In this document: piece after piece, positions 8,183 to 15,593 of the stretch
How positions within the stretch are numbered: position 1 is the stretch's first letter
Layout: each line of letters opens with the position of its first letter
Assembly: GCA_910589025.1 (NCBI GenBank)
Contig: CAJURM010000027.1
Span: 1-19,821 of the forward strand
From: an uncultured Odoribacter sp.
Lineage (GTDB): Bacteria; Bacteroidota; Bacteroidia; Bacteroidales; Marinifilaceae
Length of the DNA stretch: 19,821 nt
Direction of reading: 5' to 3'
The notes under the pieces: model-generated
Told to the model about the DNA's origin: nothing
Seen by the model: the letters and a program-made list of their open reading frames with translations, nothing else
The model's database searches: none
Made by a program: the position numbers and the translations under genes

Positions 8183-10183
8183 TTGGTACGTTTGTTTTTT
8201 TTTCGGTTGATGCTTTGCCTCTTGGGTGGTGGTTTTGGTCCGGTTTCTGCTCAGACGGCAGATACTACCCGGGTACATGAGTTGCAGCAGGTGGAAGTGT
8301 CGGCAGTCCGGCGTCCTTCGGTGGTCCGTTCGGCATCTCCCTTGCAGGTGGTCAGCGGCGCGGAGATGGAGCGTTTGGGCTACCAGAGTTTGGCTGATGC
8401 CGTGCGTCGTTTTAGTGGCGTGACAGTAAAAGATTACGGCGGAATTGGCGGGTTGAAAACGGTGTCGGTGCGTAGTTTGGGGGCCTACCATACGGGAGTG
8501 ATGTATGACGGAATTGCGGTAAGCAATTGCCAGGCGGGGCAGATTGACATCGGGCGTTTCTCGCTCGATAATGTGTCGCAGGTCACTCTGGCGGTGGGCC
8601 AGGAGGATGATATTTTCCAGCCTGCCCGGATGTTTGCCTCGGCAGGAGTGTTGAGTATTCAGACGCAGCGTCCGGAGTTCCGGGGAAACCGGGATTATAG
8701 TCTACAATTGCGGATGAAAGGCGGCTCTTTCGGTTTGGTGAATCCTTCGTTACGTTATGCCCGGCGGCTTGCTTCCCGGACGAGCCTGTCCGTAGACGGC
8801 GATTTTCTGCGGGCGGACGGTACCTATCCTTTTACCTTGAAAAACGGGCAATCGGTCACTCGCGAAAAACGCTATAATTCCGATATTTTATCCTGGCATA
8901 CGGAGGCCAATCTGTACAGCTTGTTACGTGACAGTAGCCGGGTGACAGCAAAGGTCTATTATTTCCAGTCGGAACGGGGATTGCCGGGTGGGGTGATTTT
9001 CTACAATCCTTATAATAAGGAGCGCTTGTGGGACCGCAACTTTTTTGTCCAGGCAGGCTACGAAAAGCATTTCAATCCGCGCTGGGCATTGAAGAGTGCT
9101 TTGAAATACAATTATTCGTGGAACAGGTACCGGGACATCAATGTAAAGTATGACGGAGGCAAACAGGAAGACAGAAACAGACAGCAGGAATATTACGGAA
9201 CCGCTACGGTGCAATATGTGCCGTCGGAACATCTGACGGTGTCGTTGGCAACGGATTTTGCCGTGAACAAATTGCGGAATAACTTGCCGGATTGTCCTTT
9301 CCCGATCCGTTACACTTCTTACAGCGTTTTGGCTTTAAAATATCATTACCGTTTTCTGACGGTGACGGCGAATGTGCTGAATACTTTTGTTACGGAAAAG
9401 GTAAAAAGCGGTGAGCGACCCGAAAATCGCCATAAATTCACGCCTTTTGCCGCCTTGGCTTTACGTCCGTGGCATGACCGGAATCTGTATCTGCGCTTTT
9501 TATACAAAAACACCTTCCGGGTGCCTACGTTCAACGATTTGTACTATTTGAGAATCGGAAATACGGGATTAAGGCCCGAATGGGCAAAGGAATATAGCGG
9601 GGGGATTACGTGGAGCGGTACGCCGTGGAATTTTATTGATTTCTTGTCGGTGACAGCAGATGTGTATTATAACCGGGTTACGGATAAGATTGTCGCGTTC
9701 CCTTCTACTTACGTGTGGAAAATGCTCAATTTGGGAAAAACAGACATTACCGGAGCGGAGGTGAATGTCAGGGCGGAAATACCCCTGTACAACCGGATCG
9801 GTTTGCATTTTTCGGCAGGGTATACCTGGCAGAAAGCCATTGATGTGACAGATAAAGAAAGTAAAAATTATAAGGAACAGATACCCTATACGCCTTGCCA
9901 TTCGGGCAGCGGTGCCTTGCAGGTGCAGACGCCGTGGGTGAATATGGCTTATACGGTTATCGGCGTGGGGGAGCGGTATGTTTTGTTGCAGAATATTCCG
10001 GCGAACCGGATAGAGGGTTATGCGGAACATACGTTTTCCCTATCCCGTGAATTTACCGGAAAAAATTTTCGTCTTCGTTTGCAGGCGGAGTTGGTCAATT
10101 TCACAGACGAGCAGTATGATATTATAAAATACTATCCGATGCCGGGACGTTCTTACCGGTTGTCGGCTACCTTACGATTTTGA
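8183..10183 (+). CDS. btuB: TonB-dependent outer-membrane receptor, BtuB-like (cobamide uptake)
   Basis: The protein (666 residues from TTG at 8183) has a signal peptide ending VSAQ, then a TonB-box-like HELQQVEVSAVRR, a plug domain (SADAVRRFSGVTVKDY-type segment, VSVRSLGAYHTGVMYDGIAV, and a late SAGVLSIQTQRP), and a beta barrel ending in the outer-membrane signature YRLSATLRF with terminal Phe. Cobamide specificity is inferred from the riboswitch and the downstream BtuG/F/C/D-like genes. The start is uncertain. An in-frame TGA at 8159 limits upstream extension. The first ATG (8210) leaves a short signal with no basic n-region, whereas TTG at 8183 gives MVRLFFFRLMLCLL with two Arg residues, so TTG is preferred. 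TTG at 8192 is also possible. Confidence 0.9.
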   Translation: MVRLFFFRLMLCLLGGGFGPVSAQTADTTRVHELQQVEVSAVRRPSVVRSASPLQVVSGAEMERLGYQSLADAVRRFSGVTVKDYGGIGGLKTVSVRSLGAYHTGVMYDGIAVSNCQAGQIDIGRFSLDNVSQVTLAVGQEDDIFQPARMFASAGVLSIQTQRPEFRGNRDYSLQLRMKGGSFGLVNPSLRYARRLASRTSLSVDGDFLRADGTYPFTLKNGQSVTREKRYNSDILSWHTEANLYSLLRDSSRVTAKVYYFQSERGLPGGVIFYNPYNKERLWDRNFFVQAGYEKHFNPRWALKSALKYNYSWNRYRDINVKYDGGKQEDRNRQQEYYGTATVQYVPSEHLTVSLATDFAVNKLRNNLPDCPFPIRYTSYSVLALKYHYRFLTVTANVLNTFVTEKVKSGERPENRHKFTPFAALALRPWHDRNLYLRFLYKNTFRVPTFNDLYYLRIGNTGLRPEWAKEYSGGITWSGTPWNFIDFLSVTADVYYNRVTDKIVAFPSTYVWKMLNLGKTDITGAEVNVRAEIPLYNRIGLHFSAGYTWQKAIDVTDKESKNYKEQIPYTPCHSGSGALQVQTPWVNMAYTVIGVGERYVLLQNIPANRIEGYAEHTFSLSREFTGKNFRLRLQAELVNFTDEQYDIIKYYPMPGRSYRLSATLRF

Positions 10184-10208
10184 GATGTTTAATTTAAAAT
10201 AGGAAAAA

Positions 10209-11270
10209 ATGAGATTCAGAAGTTTATTTTTAGCAGTACTGTGTACGTTGTTTCTGGGGGTAAGCCTTACCTCTTGCAGCGATGACGATGATGATGACAA
10301 GGTAACGACCGGTGTTTTTATCTTGAATGAAGGAAAACAGGGGGGGAATAATGCCGGGATTTCCGTGTATAATCCGGAGAGCCATGCTGTGACCGAAGAT
10401 GTCTATATGGCGCAGAACGACAAGGGATTGGGAGATACCGGACAGGATATGATTCTATATCGGGATTACGTTTATGTGACGGTCTACGGTTCCAGCCGTT
10501 TGGTAAAACTGGATAAGACCGGAACAGAGGTGGCGTCTCTGACTTTTTCTGCGGAAGACGGACAACCCCGGAATATTGTGGCGGAAGACGGAAAGTTGTA
10601 TGTGACGCTGTATAGCGGCAAAGTGGCACGTATTAATGCGGCAGACTTGAAAATTGAAAAGTATGTGCAGGTAGGGAAGAATCCCGAACAGATTGTGGAG
10701 GAAGATGATAAATTATTTGTAGCCAACTCCGGATGGGGGAAAGACAACACGGTGTCTGTCATTGATATAAGGACCTTCGAAGTGGTGAAAACGGTGGAAG
10801 TGGTGGTAAATCCTAATTATTTGCAGGAGGCGGAAGGGTATGTGTATGTCATTTCGTATGGAAATTTCGTGAATATTCCTTACACTTTGTCCCGGATAAA
10901 CACAAGGACTTATGAAGTTGAAAAGGAGATCGCAACAGCTACGATAATGGCAGAACACGATGATGTGATTTATTTGGCAAATTCAGAGACGGATTGGTCT
11001 ACGTATACGACGACCACGACCTTTTTTACCTATGATGCCAAGCGCGGTGTATTGAATAAGACCTCTTTCTTGCAGGACAGTCCGAAGGCCCGGGAATTGG
11101 CAACGAAAAGTATCCATATGATAGAGATTGACCCGAATAACGGAGACATCTATATCGGAATATCGGATTATGTCAATAATGGTGATGTGTACCGGTTTAC
11201 CAAAGCAGGCGAGTTTGTAAGGGAAATTGCAACGGGAAGCCTGAATCCGAATAATATGGTATTTTTTGAT
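10209..11270 (+). CDS. btuG: BtuG-like DUF5074/YncE-type beta-propeller surface lipoprotein
   Basis: The 354-residue product has a lipoprotein signal (lipid-bearing Cys23 in SLTSC) followed directly by Ser and six Asp, an acidic tail of the kind that sends Bacteroidota lipoproteins to the cell surface. The rest is a run of propeller-like repeats (for example YVYVTVYGSSRLVKLDKTGTE, then LYVTLYSGKVARINAADLK, then LFVANSGWGKDNTVSVIDI), consistent with a seven-bladed propeller. In Bacteroides, BtuG proteins of this type bind cobalamin very tightly and cap BtuB; the position between a BtuB-like gene and btuF supports the same role. Start ATG follows an A-rich GGAAAAA site 25 bases after the receptor. 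The stop codon itself occupies 11271-11273. Confidence 0.85.
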
Positions 11271-11272
11271 TG

Positions 11273-12394
11273 ATGAATCGATTGGTTATTGTAGCTGCTT
11301 TCTCCCTTCTGTTCCTTTCTTGCGGACGGAAGGGAGAGGTTGCGGAAAAAGGAGACGGGAATTTCCCGGTGGAGTATGCCTCCGGATTTTCCGTACGCCG
11401 CTTGGCGGAATATACGGAGGTGGAGGTGCGGGATCCGTGGGATACGACGAAAATGTTGCAACGCTATGTGCTGGTGCCGGCGGAAAAGGAATTGCCGGCG
11501 GAACTGCCGCACGGCATCTTGGTCCGTACGCCGTTGAGGCGGGTGGTGGCGGCTACGTCGGTACATTGCGGCTGGCTGGATATGCTGGGTGTGCGGGAGG
11601 AAGTGGTGGGGGTATGCGAATCCCGCTATATCGACGTGCCTTTTGTGCAGGAGGGCTTGAAAGCCGGACGCGTGAGCGATGTCGGCGAGGCGGCGGCACC
11701 GGATGTGGAGCGGCTGATTGAACTGGCACCGGACGGGATGATTACTTCGCCGTTGAGCAATGCCCCTTATGGGCGGGTAGAGAAAACGGGGATCCCGCAG
11801 GTGAAGTGTGTGGACTACATGGAGCCGACGCCGTTGGGCAGGGCGGAATGGATCCGGTTTTTAGCGCTGTTTTTTGACCGCGAAGCCCTGGCGGATTCCC
11901 TTTTTGCGGAGACGGTGAAAGCGTATGAAGAGGTGAAAGCGTTGGTGCGGGAGGTGAAGGAATGCCCTACGGTAGTGATGGAAATGAAATATGGCGGGAT
12001 GTGGTATGTCTCCGGAGGACAGAGCTATATAGGGTGTTTGTTGAGGGATGCCGGAGCTGCCTATTGCTGGGCGGATGATAGACATGCCGGTTCTTTTCCG
12101 TTGTCTTTTGAGGCTGTTTTTGAGAAGGGAGGGGAGGCGGATTTCTGGCTGATTAAATACAATCGGGCGGAAGAGTTGGGGTATGACGGGCTGCGGAAGG
12201 AGTATGCCCCGTATGCTAATTTTGAAGCCTGGAAAAAACGTCATATCTTTACTTGCAATACGGGGGTGGTGTCTTATTATGAGGAGGTGCCGATCCGCCC
12301 CGATTATCTGCTGAAAGATTTTGTGAAAATTTTTCATCCGCACCTATTGCCGGATTACCGGCTGAGGTATTACCGGAAAATGAAAGAGGAATGA
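11273..12394 (+). CDS. btuF: BtuF-like cobamide-binding lipoprotein (ABC transporter)
   Basis: The ATG at 11273 overlaps the previous TGA stop by one base (TGATG), so I prefer it over the TTG one codon earlier; the product is 373 residues. The signal ends LLFLSC (lipobox), so it is probably tethered to a periplasm-facing membrane. A Bacteroidota-type N-terminal extension (VEYASGFSVRRLAEYTEVEV, then DPWD) precedes the class III periplasmic-binding fold: RTPLRRVVAATSVHCGWLDMLG for the first lobe and PTVVMEMKYGGMWYVSGGQSY for the second. It is much longer than the E. coli BtuF (about 266 residues). Siderophore or heme binding is possible for this fold, but the riboswitch and neighbours favour cobamide. 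Confidence 0.87.
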   Translation: MNRLVIVAAFSLLFLSCGRKGEVAEKGDGNFPVEYASGFSVRRLAEYTEVEVRDPWDTTKMLQRYVLVPAEKELPAELPHGILVRTPLRRVVAATSVHCGWLDMLGVREEVVGVCESRYIDVPFVQEGLKAGRVSDVGEAAAPDVERLIELAPDGMITSPLSNAPYGRVEKTGIPQVKCVDYMEPTPLGRAEWIRFLALFFDREALADSLFAETVKAYEEVKALVREVKECPTVVMEMKYGGMWYVSGGQSYIGCLLRDAGAAYCWADDRHAGSFPLSFEAVFEKGGEADFWLIKYNRAEELGYDGLRKEYAPYANFEAWKKRHIFTCNTGVVSYYEEVPIRPDYLLKDFVKIFHPHLLPDYRLRYYRKMKEE

Positions 12395-13425
12395 CAATGA
12401 AATATCGTATTTGGGGAGGTATCGTGTTGCTTTTGGTCCTGCTTTTTGCGGCTAATTTATTCCTGGGCTCGGCACGGATTCCCTTCCGGGCGGTGCTGGG
12501 CATCTTAGCGGGAGAGGAGGGGGAAAAGACCGCCTGGACGTATATCGTGTGGCAGACCCGTTTCCCCCAGGCGGTGACGGCATTGTTTGCCGGAGCCTCT
12601 TTGGCTGTGGCGGGGTTGATGTTACAGACGGTATTTGCTAATCCGCTGGCGGGACCCTCTATCTTGGGAATAGATTCCGGAGCGAGTTTGGGCGTGGCGT
12701 TGGTGATGCTGCTGTGTGGCGGAACGGTGGGGGCAGTAACCGTGGGCCTGACTTTTTCGGGCTATGTGGCGGTTGTGGTGGGCGCTTTTGCCGGAGCCGC
12801 CCTGATTCTGGGACTCATCATCTTTTTTTCGACGCTGATACGCAGTAATGTGATGTTGTTGATTATCGGGATGATGATGGGATACATTGCGTCGTCGGCG
12901 ATTTCCCTGTTGAATTTTTTTGCTACGGCGGAAGGGGTTTTTTCCTATACTATGTGGGGAATGGGTGATTTTTCGGGCGTGTCGGCAGGGCAGTTGCCGT
13001 TTTTTTGCGGGATACTGTCGGTCGGGTTGTTTCTGGCGTTGTTGTTGATGAAACCGTTGAATGCGCTTTTATTGGGAGAGCGGTATGCCGGGAATCTGGG
13101 AATCAATGTCCGGCGGGTGCGGGTCGTATTGTTAATCAGTACGGGTTTGCTCACTGCTGTGACTACGGCATTTTGCGGACCGATAGCCTTTATCGGGCTT
13201 GCCGTTCCCCACATTGCGCGGTTGTTGCTGGGTACTTCCAATCATAATTTTTTGTTGCCTGTCACCATGCTGTGCGGGGCAGTCATCGCTTTGCTGTGTA
13301 ATCTGATCAGCGTGTTGCCCGGCAGTGCGGGTGTGATTCCTTTGAATGCGATAACACCAGTATTGGGCGCGCCGGTGATTATTTATGTGATAGTGAATCA
13401 ACGTAAAATTCAATATTTCCACTGA
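12391..13425 (+). CDS. btuC: BtuC-like FecCD-family permease
   Basis: The 344-residue protein is highly hydrophobic, with about ten predicted membrane segments. FecCD-family signatures are clear: WQTRFPQAVTALFAGASLAV, then LQTVFANPLAGPSILGIDSG, the GMGDFSG segment, the GLAVPHIARLLLG coupling-helix segment that contacts the ATPase, and the C-terminal LPGSAGVIPLNAITPVLGAP. It starts inside the btuF stop (ATGA overlap) and its own TGA overlaps the btuD ATG by one base, so the three genes look translationally coupled. Substrate is inferred from context. Confidence 0.92.
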   Translation: MTMKYRIWGGIVLLLVLLFAANLFLGSARIPFRAVLGILAGEEGEKTAWTYIVWQTRFPQAVTALFAGASLAVAGLMLQTVFANPLAGPSILGIDSGASLGVALVMLLCGGTVGAVTVGLTFSGYVAVVVGAFAGAALILGLIIFFSTLIRSNVMLLIIGMMMGYIASSAISLLNFFATAEGVFSYTMWGMGDFSGVSAGQLPFFCGILSVGLFLALLLMKPLNALLLGERYAGNLGINVRRVRVVLLISTGLLTAVTTAFCGPIAFIGLAVPHIARLLLGTSNHNFLLPVTMLCGAVIALLCNLISVLPGSAGVIPLNAITPVLGAPVIIYVIVNQRKIQYFH

Positions 13426-14435
13426 TGAAGAAGGAGGCCATAGTGAGTGCTGCCGATTTGACGATTGGCTACCGGACCGGGAGGCGGGTGACGCGGGTGC
13501 ATGAACACCTTTCTTTTCGGTTGTATCCCGGCGAACTGACTTGTCTGCTGGGTGCCAATGGTATGGGAAAATCCACATTGCTACGCACGCTGGCGGCATC
13601 GCAGCCGGCACTTTCGGGGGAGTTGGTGTTGGAAGGGCGTCCGCTGTCGCATTATTCGGAAAAGGAGCGTTCGCGCCGGATAGGTATGGTGCTGACGGAC
13701 AAAACGCAGGCAGGAGGGCTTACGGTGTATGAGCTGGTTGCTTTGGGACGCCAGCCGCATACGGGATTTTTCGGACGGCTTCACCGGCAGGACCATGTGC
13801 GGATAGCGGAGGCACTGGAAGCAGTCGGTATCGCCCATAAGGCACAGAGCTATACGGCGGAGCTGTCGGACGGCGAACGCCAGAAAGTGATGATTGCAAA
13901 GGCTGTGGTACAGGAGTGCCCCTTGATTCTACTGGATGAACCGACGGCTTTCCTTGATGTCGTGAGCCGTATTGAAATCATGGATTTGTTGCATAAGCTG
14001 GCAGTGGAGCAGAACAAGGCGATTCTACTTTCTACGCATAATGTGGAACAGGCGTTGGTGCTGGCGGACAAACTCTGGCTGCTTTCTCAAGAGGGAGGTT
14101 TGCAGTGCGGCGTGACGGAAGATTTGATATTAAATCATCGTATGGACAGTTTATTCGGGCGACCGGATATACAGTTTGACTATGCCCACGGGGTTTATTA
14201 TCCAATTGTGCACGGCTGTCGGCAGATCGTTGTTGAATCGGAGGACGATACCCTGCTGCATTGGATGGTCAATGCCCTGAACCGCCGTCATTATGCCTGT
14301 GTGCAGTCCACACCGGACAATACTTCCCTGCCTTCTCTCCGGGCATCCGCCCCCGACCGCCTGCTGTTGAACCAATCCGGAAAAATCACCCTCTGCTCCT
14401 CCTTTGAAGAACTCCTCTCCCTTCTGGTAAACTGA
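13425..14435 (+). CDS. btuD: BtuD-like ABC transporter ATPase with C-terminal extension
   Basis: This 336-residue ATPase has Walker A GANGMGKST (residues 43-51), signature LSDGE (147-151), Walker B LILLDEPT (Asp171, Glu172) and the switch His205 in STHN. The usual Q-loop Gln position reads LTDKTQ, a variant I recall from Bacteroidota relatives. A C-terminal extension of about 90 residues beyond the nucleotide-binding domain (from about residue 245) has no motif I recognise; E. coli BtuD has about 249 residues. The last 50 or so codons are C-rich while the rest of the gene is G-rich. The gene closes the B12 operon; no clear terminator is visible after it. Confidence 0.9.
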   Translation: MKKEAIVSAADLTIGYRTGRRVTRVHEHLSFRLYPGELTCLLGANGMGKSTLLRTLAASQPALSGELVLEGRPLSHYSEKERSRRIGMVLTDKTQAGGLTVYELVALGRQPHTGFFGRLHRQDHVRIAEALEAVGIAHKAQSYTAELSDGERQKVMIAKAVVQECPLILLDEPTAFLDVVSRIEIMDLLHKLAVEQNKAILLSTHNVEQALVLADKLWLLSQEGGLQCGVTEDLILNHRMDSLFGRPDIQFDYAHGVYYPIVHGCRQIVVESEDDTLLHWMVNALNRRHYACVQSTPDNTSLPSLRASAPDRLLLNQSGKITLCSSFEELLSLLVN

Positions 14436-14475
14436 TTTCTGCCTGGTGCCTGCTTTGGGGAATACCGGCTATTAT

Positions 14476-14506
14476 TTTGGGAAATTCAGGATAATTCTTA
14501 TATTTG
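14476..14506 (+). promoter_or_regulatory. Near-perfect Bacteroidota promoter before the MNT/HEPN genes
   Basis: TTTG at 14476-14479 and TATATTTG at 14499-14506 are separated by 19 bases, the canonical spacing. The predicted start near 14513 gives a leader of only about ten bases before the ATG at 14524, so the first gene may be translated from a very short leader. The AT-rich patch therefore has its own promoter, independent of the B12 riboswitch. Confidence 0.8.
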
Positions 14507-14523
14507 TGGAAAGTCGATAGGTT

Positions 14524-14823
14524 ATGGGTTTGATAAAGAGTGAACTGAAAAACATATGGGCTTTATATAAAAAATATAAGGTTCTCCGGCTTTTTGTCTT
14601 TGCTTCGGTATTGACGGAGAAATTTAATGAAGAAAGCGATAGTGACTTTGTCGTCGATTTCGATAAAGAAAATGTGACTGATTATTTCGATAATTATTTT
14701 GATTTGAAATATGTTTTGGAGGCTCTTTTTCACCGGAGAGTAGATTTATTGGAGGGGCAGACCATTTGGAATCTTTATTTGAGGCAGAGTGTTGAAAAGA
14801 CTAAAACTCTGATTTATGGATGA
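14524..14823 (+). CDS. Minimal nucleotidyltransferase (MNT), altered GS motif
   Basis: This 99-residue protein has the MNT fold pattern: a strand ending in the GS-like motif (FVFASVL, Ala27-Ser28), the acidic pair Asp39 and Asp41 in SDSDFVVDF, and a third acidic site Asp74 in RRVDLL. The near-invariant Gly of the GS motif is Ala here, which could weaken nucleotide binding. MNT proteins normally act as antitoxins or as partners of HEPN ribonucleases. The gene that should be its HEPN partner appears to be broken (next entry). Codons are AT-richer than those of the B12 operon, consistent with acquisition by transfer. Confidence 0.8.
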   Translation: MGLIKSELKNIWALYKKYKVLRLFVFASVLTEKFNEESDSDFVVDFDKENVTDYFDNYFDLKYVLEALFHRRVDLLEGQTIWNLYLRQSVEKTKTLIYG

Positions 14824-14876
14824 TACGGTGAAAAAATACCTGAAAAATTGTTGAAGCAATAAAAGGGGCTTTATGA
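14816..14876 (+). pseudogene. Vestige of a HEPN (DUF86) partner gene
   Basis: An ATG overlapping the end of the first MNT gene encodes MDDTVKKYLKNC and then stops at 14852-14854. The next frame from 14850 continues VEAIKGAL and stops inside the start of the next gene. Joined across a one- or two-base indel, the peptide (MDDTVKKYLKN, then VEAIKGAL) resembles the usual beginning of DUF86/HEPN partners of such MNT proteins, which from memory start MDDxxxKYLxDIxxAI. The position overlapping the MNT stop is also where the partner is expected. Everything after the first helix is missing. The stretch is short, so chance similarity cannot be excluded. Confidence 0.5.
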
Positions 14877-15166
14877 AATCAGTTGGGGAATATTTAAAAC
14901 TGTTGGCTGTTTACATGCAAATCCATGCTTCCGTTTATCATATTAAACGCATGGGAATATTTGGAAGTGTTGCGAGGGGGGAGCAGACAGAAAGAAGCGA
15001 TATTGATATTTGCTTTGAAGGAGAAGCTCCGGATTTATTCACTTTGGTTCATATTAAATATGAATTGGAGGCATTATTGGGACGTCCTGTGGATTTAGTG
15101 CGTATAAGGGAAAGAATGGATAAAGTGCTGAAACAAACCATTCAAAAAGAGGCACTCTATGTATGA
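14873..15166 (+). CDS. mntA: MntA-type nucleotidyltransferase antitoxin
   Basis: The 97-residue protein has the complete MNT active-site pattern: GSVARGE (Gly31-Ser32), Asp43 and Asp45 in RSDIDICFE, and Asp74 in RPVDLV. In the MntA-HepT systems studied so far, the antitoxin transfers AMP to a Tyr of the HEPN toxin and silences it; I infer the same here. It starts after AAAAGGGGC (ribosome binding site) and its last eight bases overlap the hepT gene, so the two are probably translated together. It is only distantly similar to the MNT gene upstream, so this is not a simple recent duplication. Confidence 0.85.
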   Translation: MKSVGEYLKLLAVYMQIHASVYHIKRMGIFGSVARGEQTERSDIDICFEGEAPDLFTLVHIKYELEALLGRPVDLVRIRERMDKVLKQTIQKEALYV

Positions 15167-15500
15167 TATGAAAGTTTTGCACGTACTCGATAACGTGCTG
15201 GAATCTATTGGAATCATTCAGCAAAGAACTGAAAATATTCTTTGTATTGATGATTTTTTGGATTCAGCTACCGGAACTTTATTGCTGGATGCGGTTTGTA
15301 TGAAGTTGATAGCTGTGGGTGAAAGTGTAAAAAATCTGGATAAATTGACCAGCGGGAGTTTGCTTGTCCGGTATGCTGAAATCCCTTGGCGGGAAGTAAT
15401 GGGAATGCGTGATATAATCGTACATCATTACTTTGAAGTGGATGCGGACATTATTTTTAAGACGGTAAAAGAGAATATCCCGTTGTTAAAGATACATTAG
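15159..15500 (+). CDS. hepT: HepT-type HEPN (DUF86) toxin ribonuclease
   Basis: The 113-residue, all-helical protein carries RDIIVHHY (Arg84, His89, Tyr91), an exact RX4HXY motif. In this family Arg and His form the RNase site and the Tyr is the residue modified by MntA. The segment LLDAVCMKLIAVGESVKNL is typical of DUF86. The gene overlaps mntA by eight bases (ATGTATGA); an internal ATG at 15168 would remove the overlap, but the longer form has the better helix start. Possible roles include cell dormancy or phage defence; the sequence does not decide. Confidence 0.85.
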   Translation: MYDMKVLHVLDNVLESIGIIQQRTENILCIDDFLDSATGTLLLDAVCMKLIAVGESVKNLDKLTSGSLLVRYAEIPWREVMGMRDIIVHHYFEVDADIIFKTVKENIPLLKIH

Positions 15501-15531
15501 AGCGAATGCGGAAAGATTTGAATGAATGATA

Positions 15532-15560
15532 AAAGGATGCCTTGCGGGCATCCTTTCGTT
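15532..15560. terminator. Bidirectional terminator between hepT and purM
   Basis: A 10-bp perfect stem, AAAGGATGCC (15532-15541) and GGCATCCTTT (15547-15556), encloses the loop TTGCG. On the plus strand CGTTTT follows; on the minus strand the 3' arm runs into TTTT. It can therefore end both the MNT/HEPN transcript and the convergent purM transcript. The remainder of the 15501-15593 gap shows nothing else. Confidence 0.85.
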
Positions 15561-15593
15561 TTATATATAAGGTTTACGAATAAAACCTACCGT

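Noticed and set aside
11270..11272. TTG start of the BtuF-like gene one codon before its ATG
   Set aside because: The ATG at 11273 forms a standard TGATG stop-start overlap with the previous gene, so no rare start is needed.
14436..14475. Terminator after the btuD gene
   Set aside because: No stable hairpin followed by a U-tract is visible in this stretch, so read-through into the MNT/HEPN genes remains possible.
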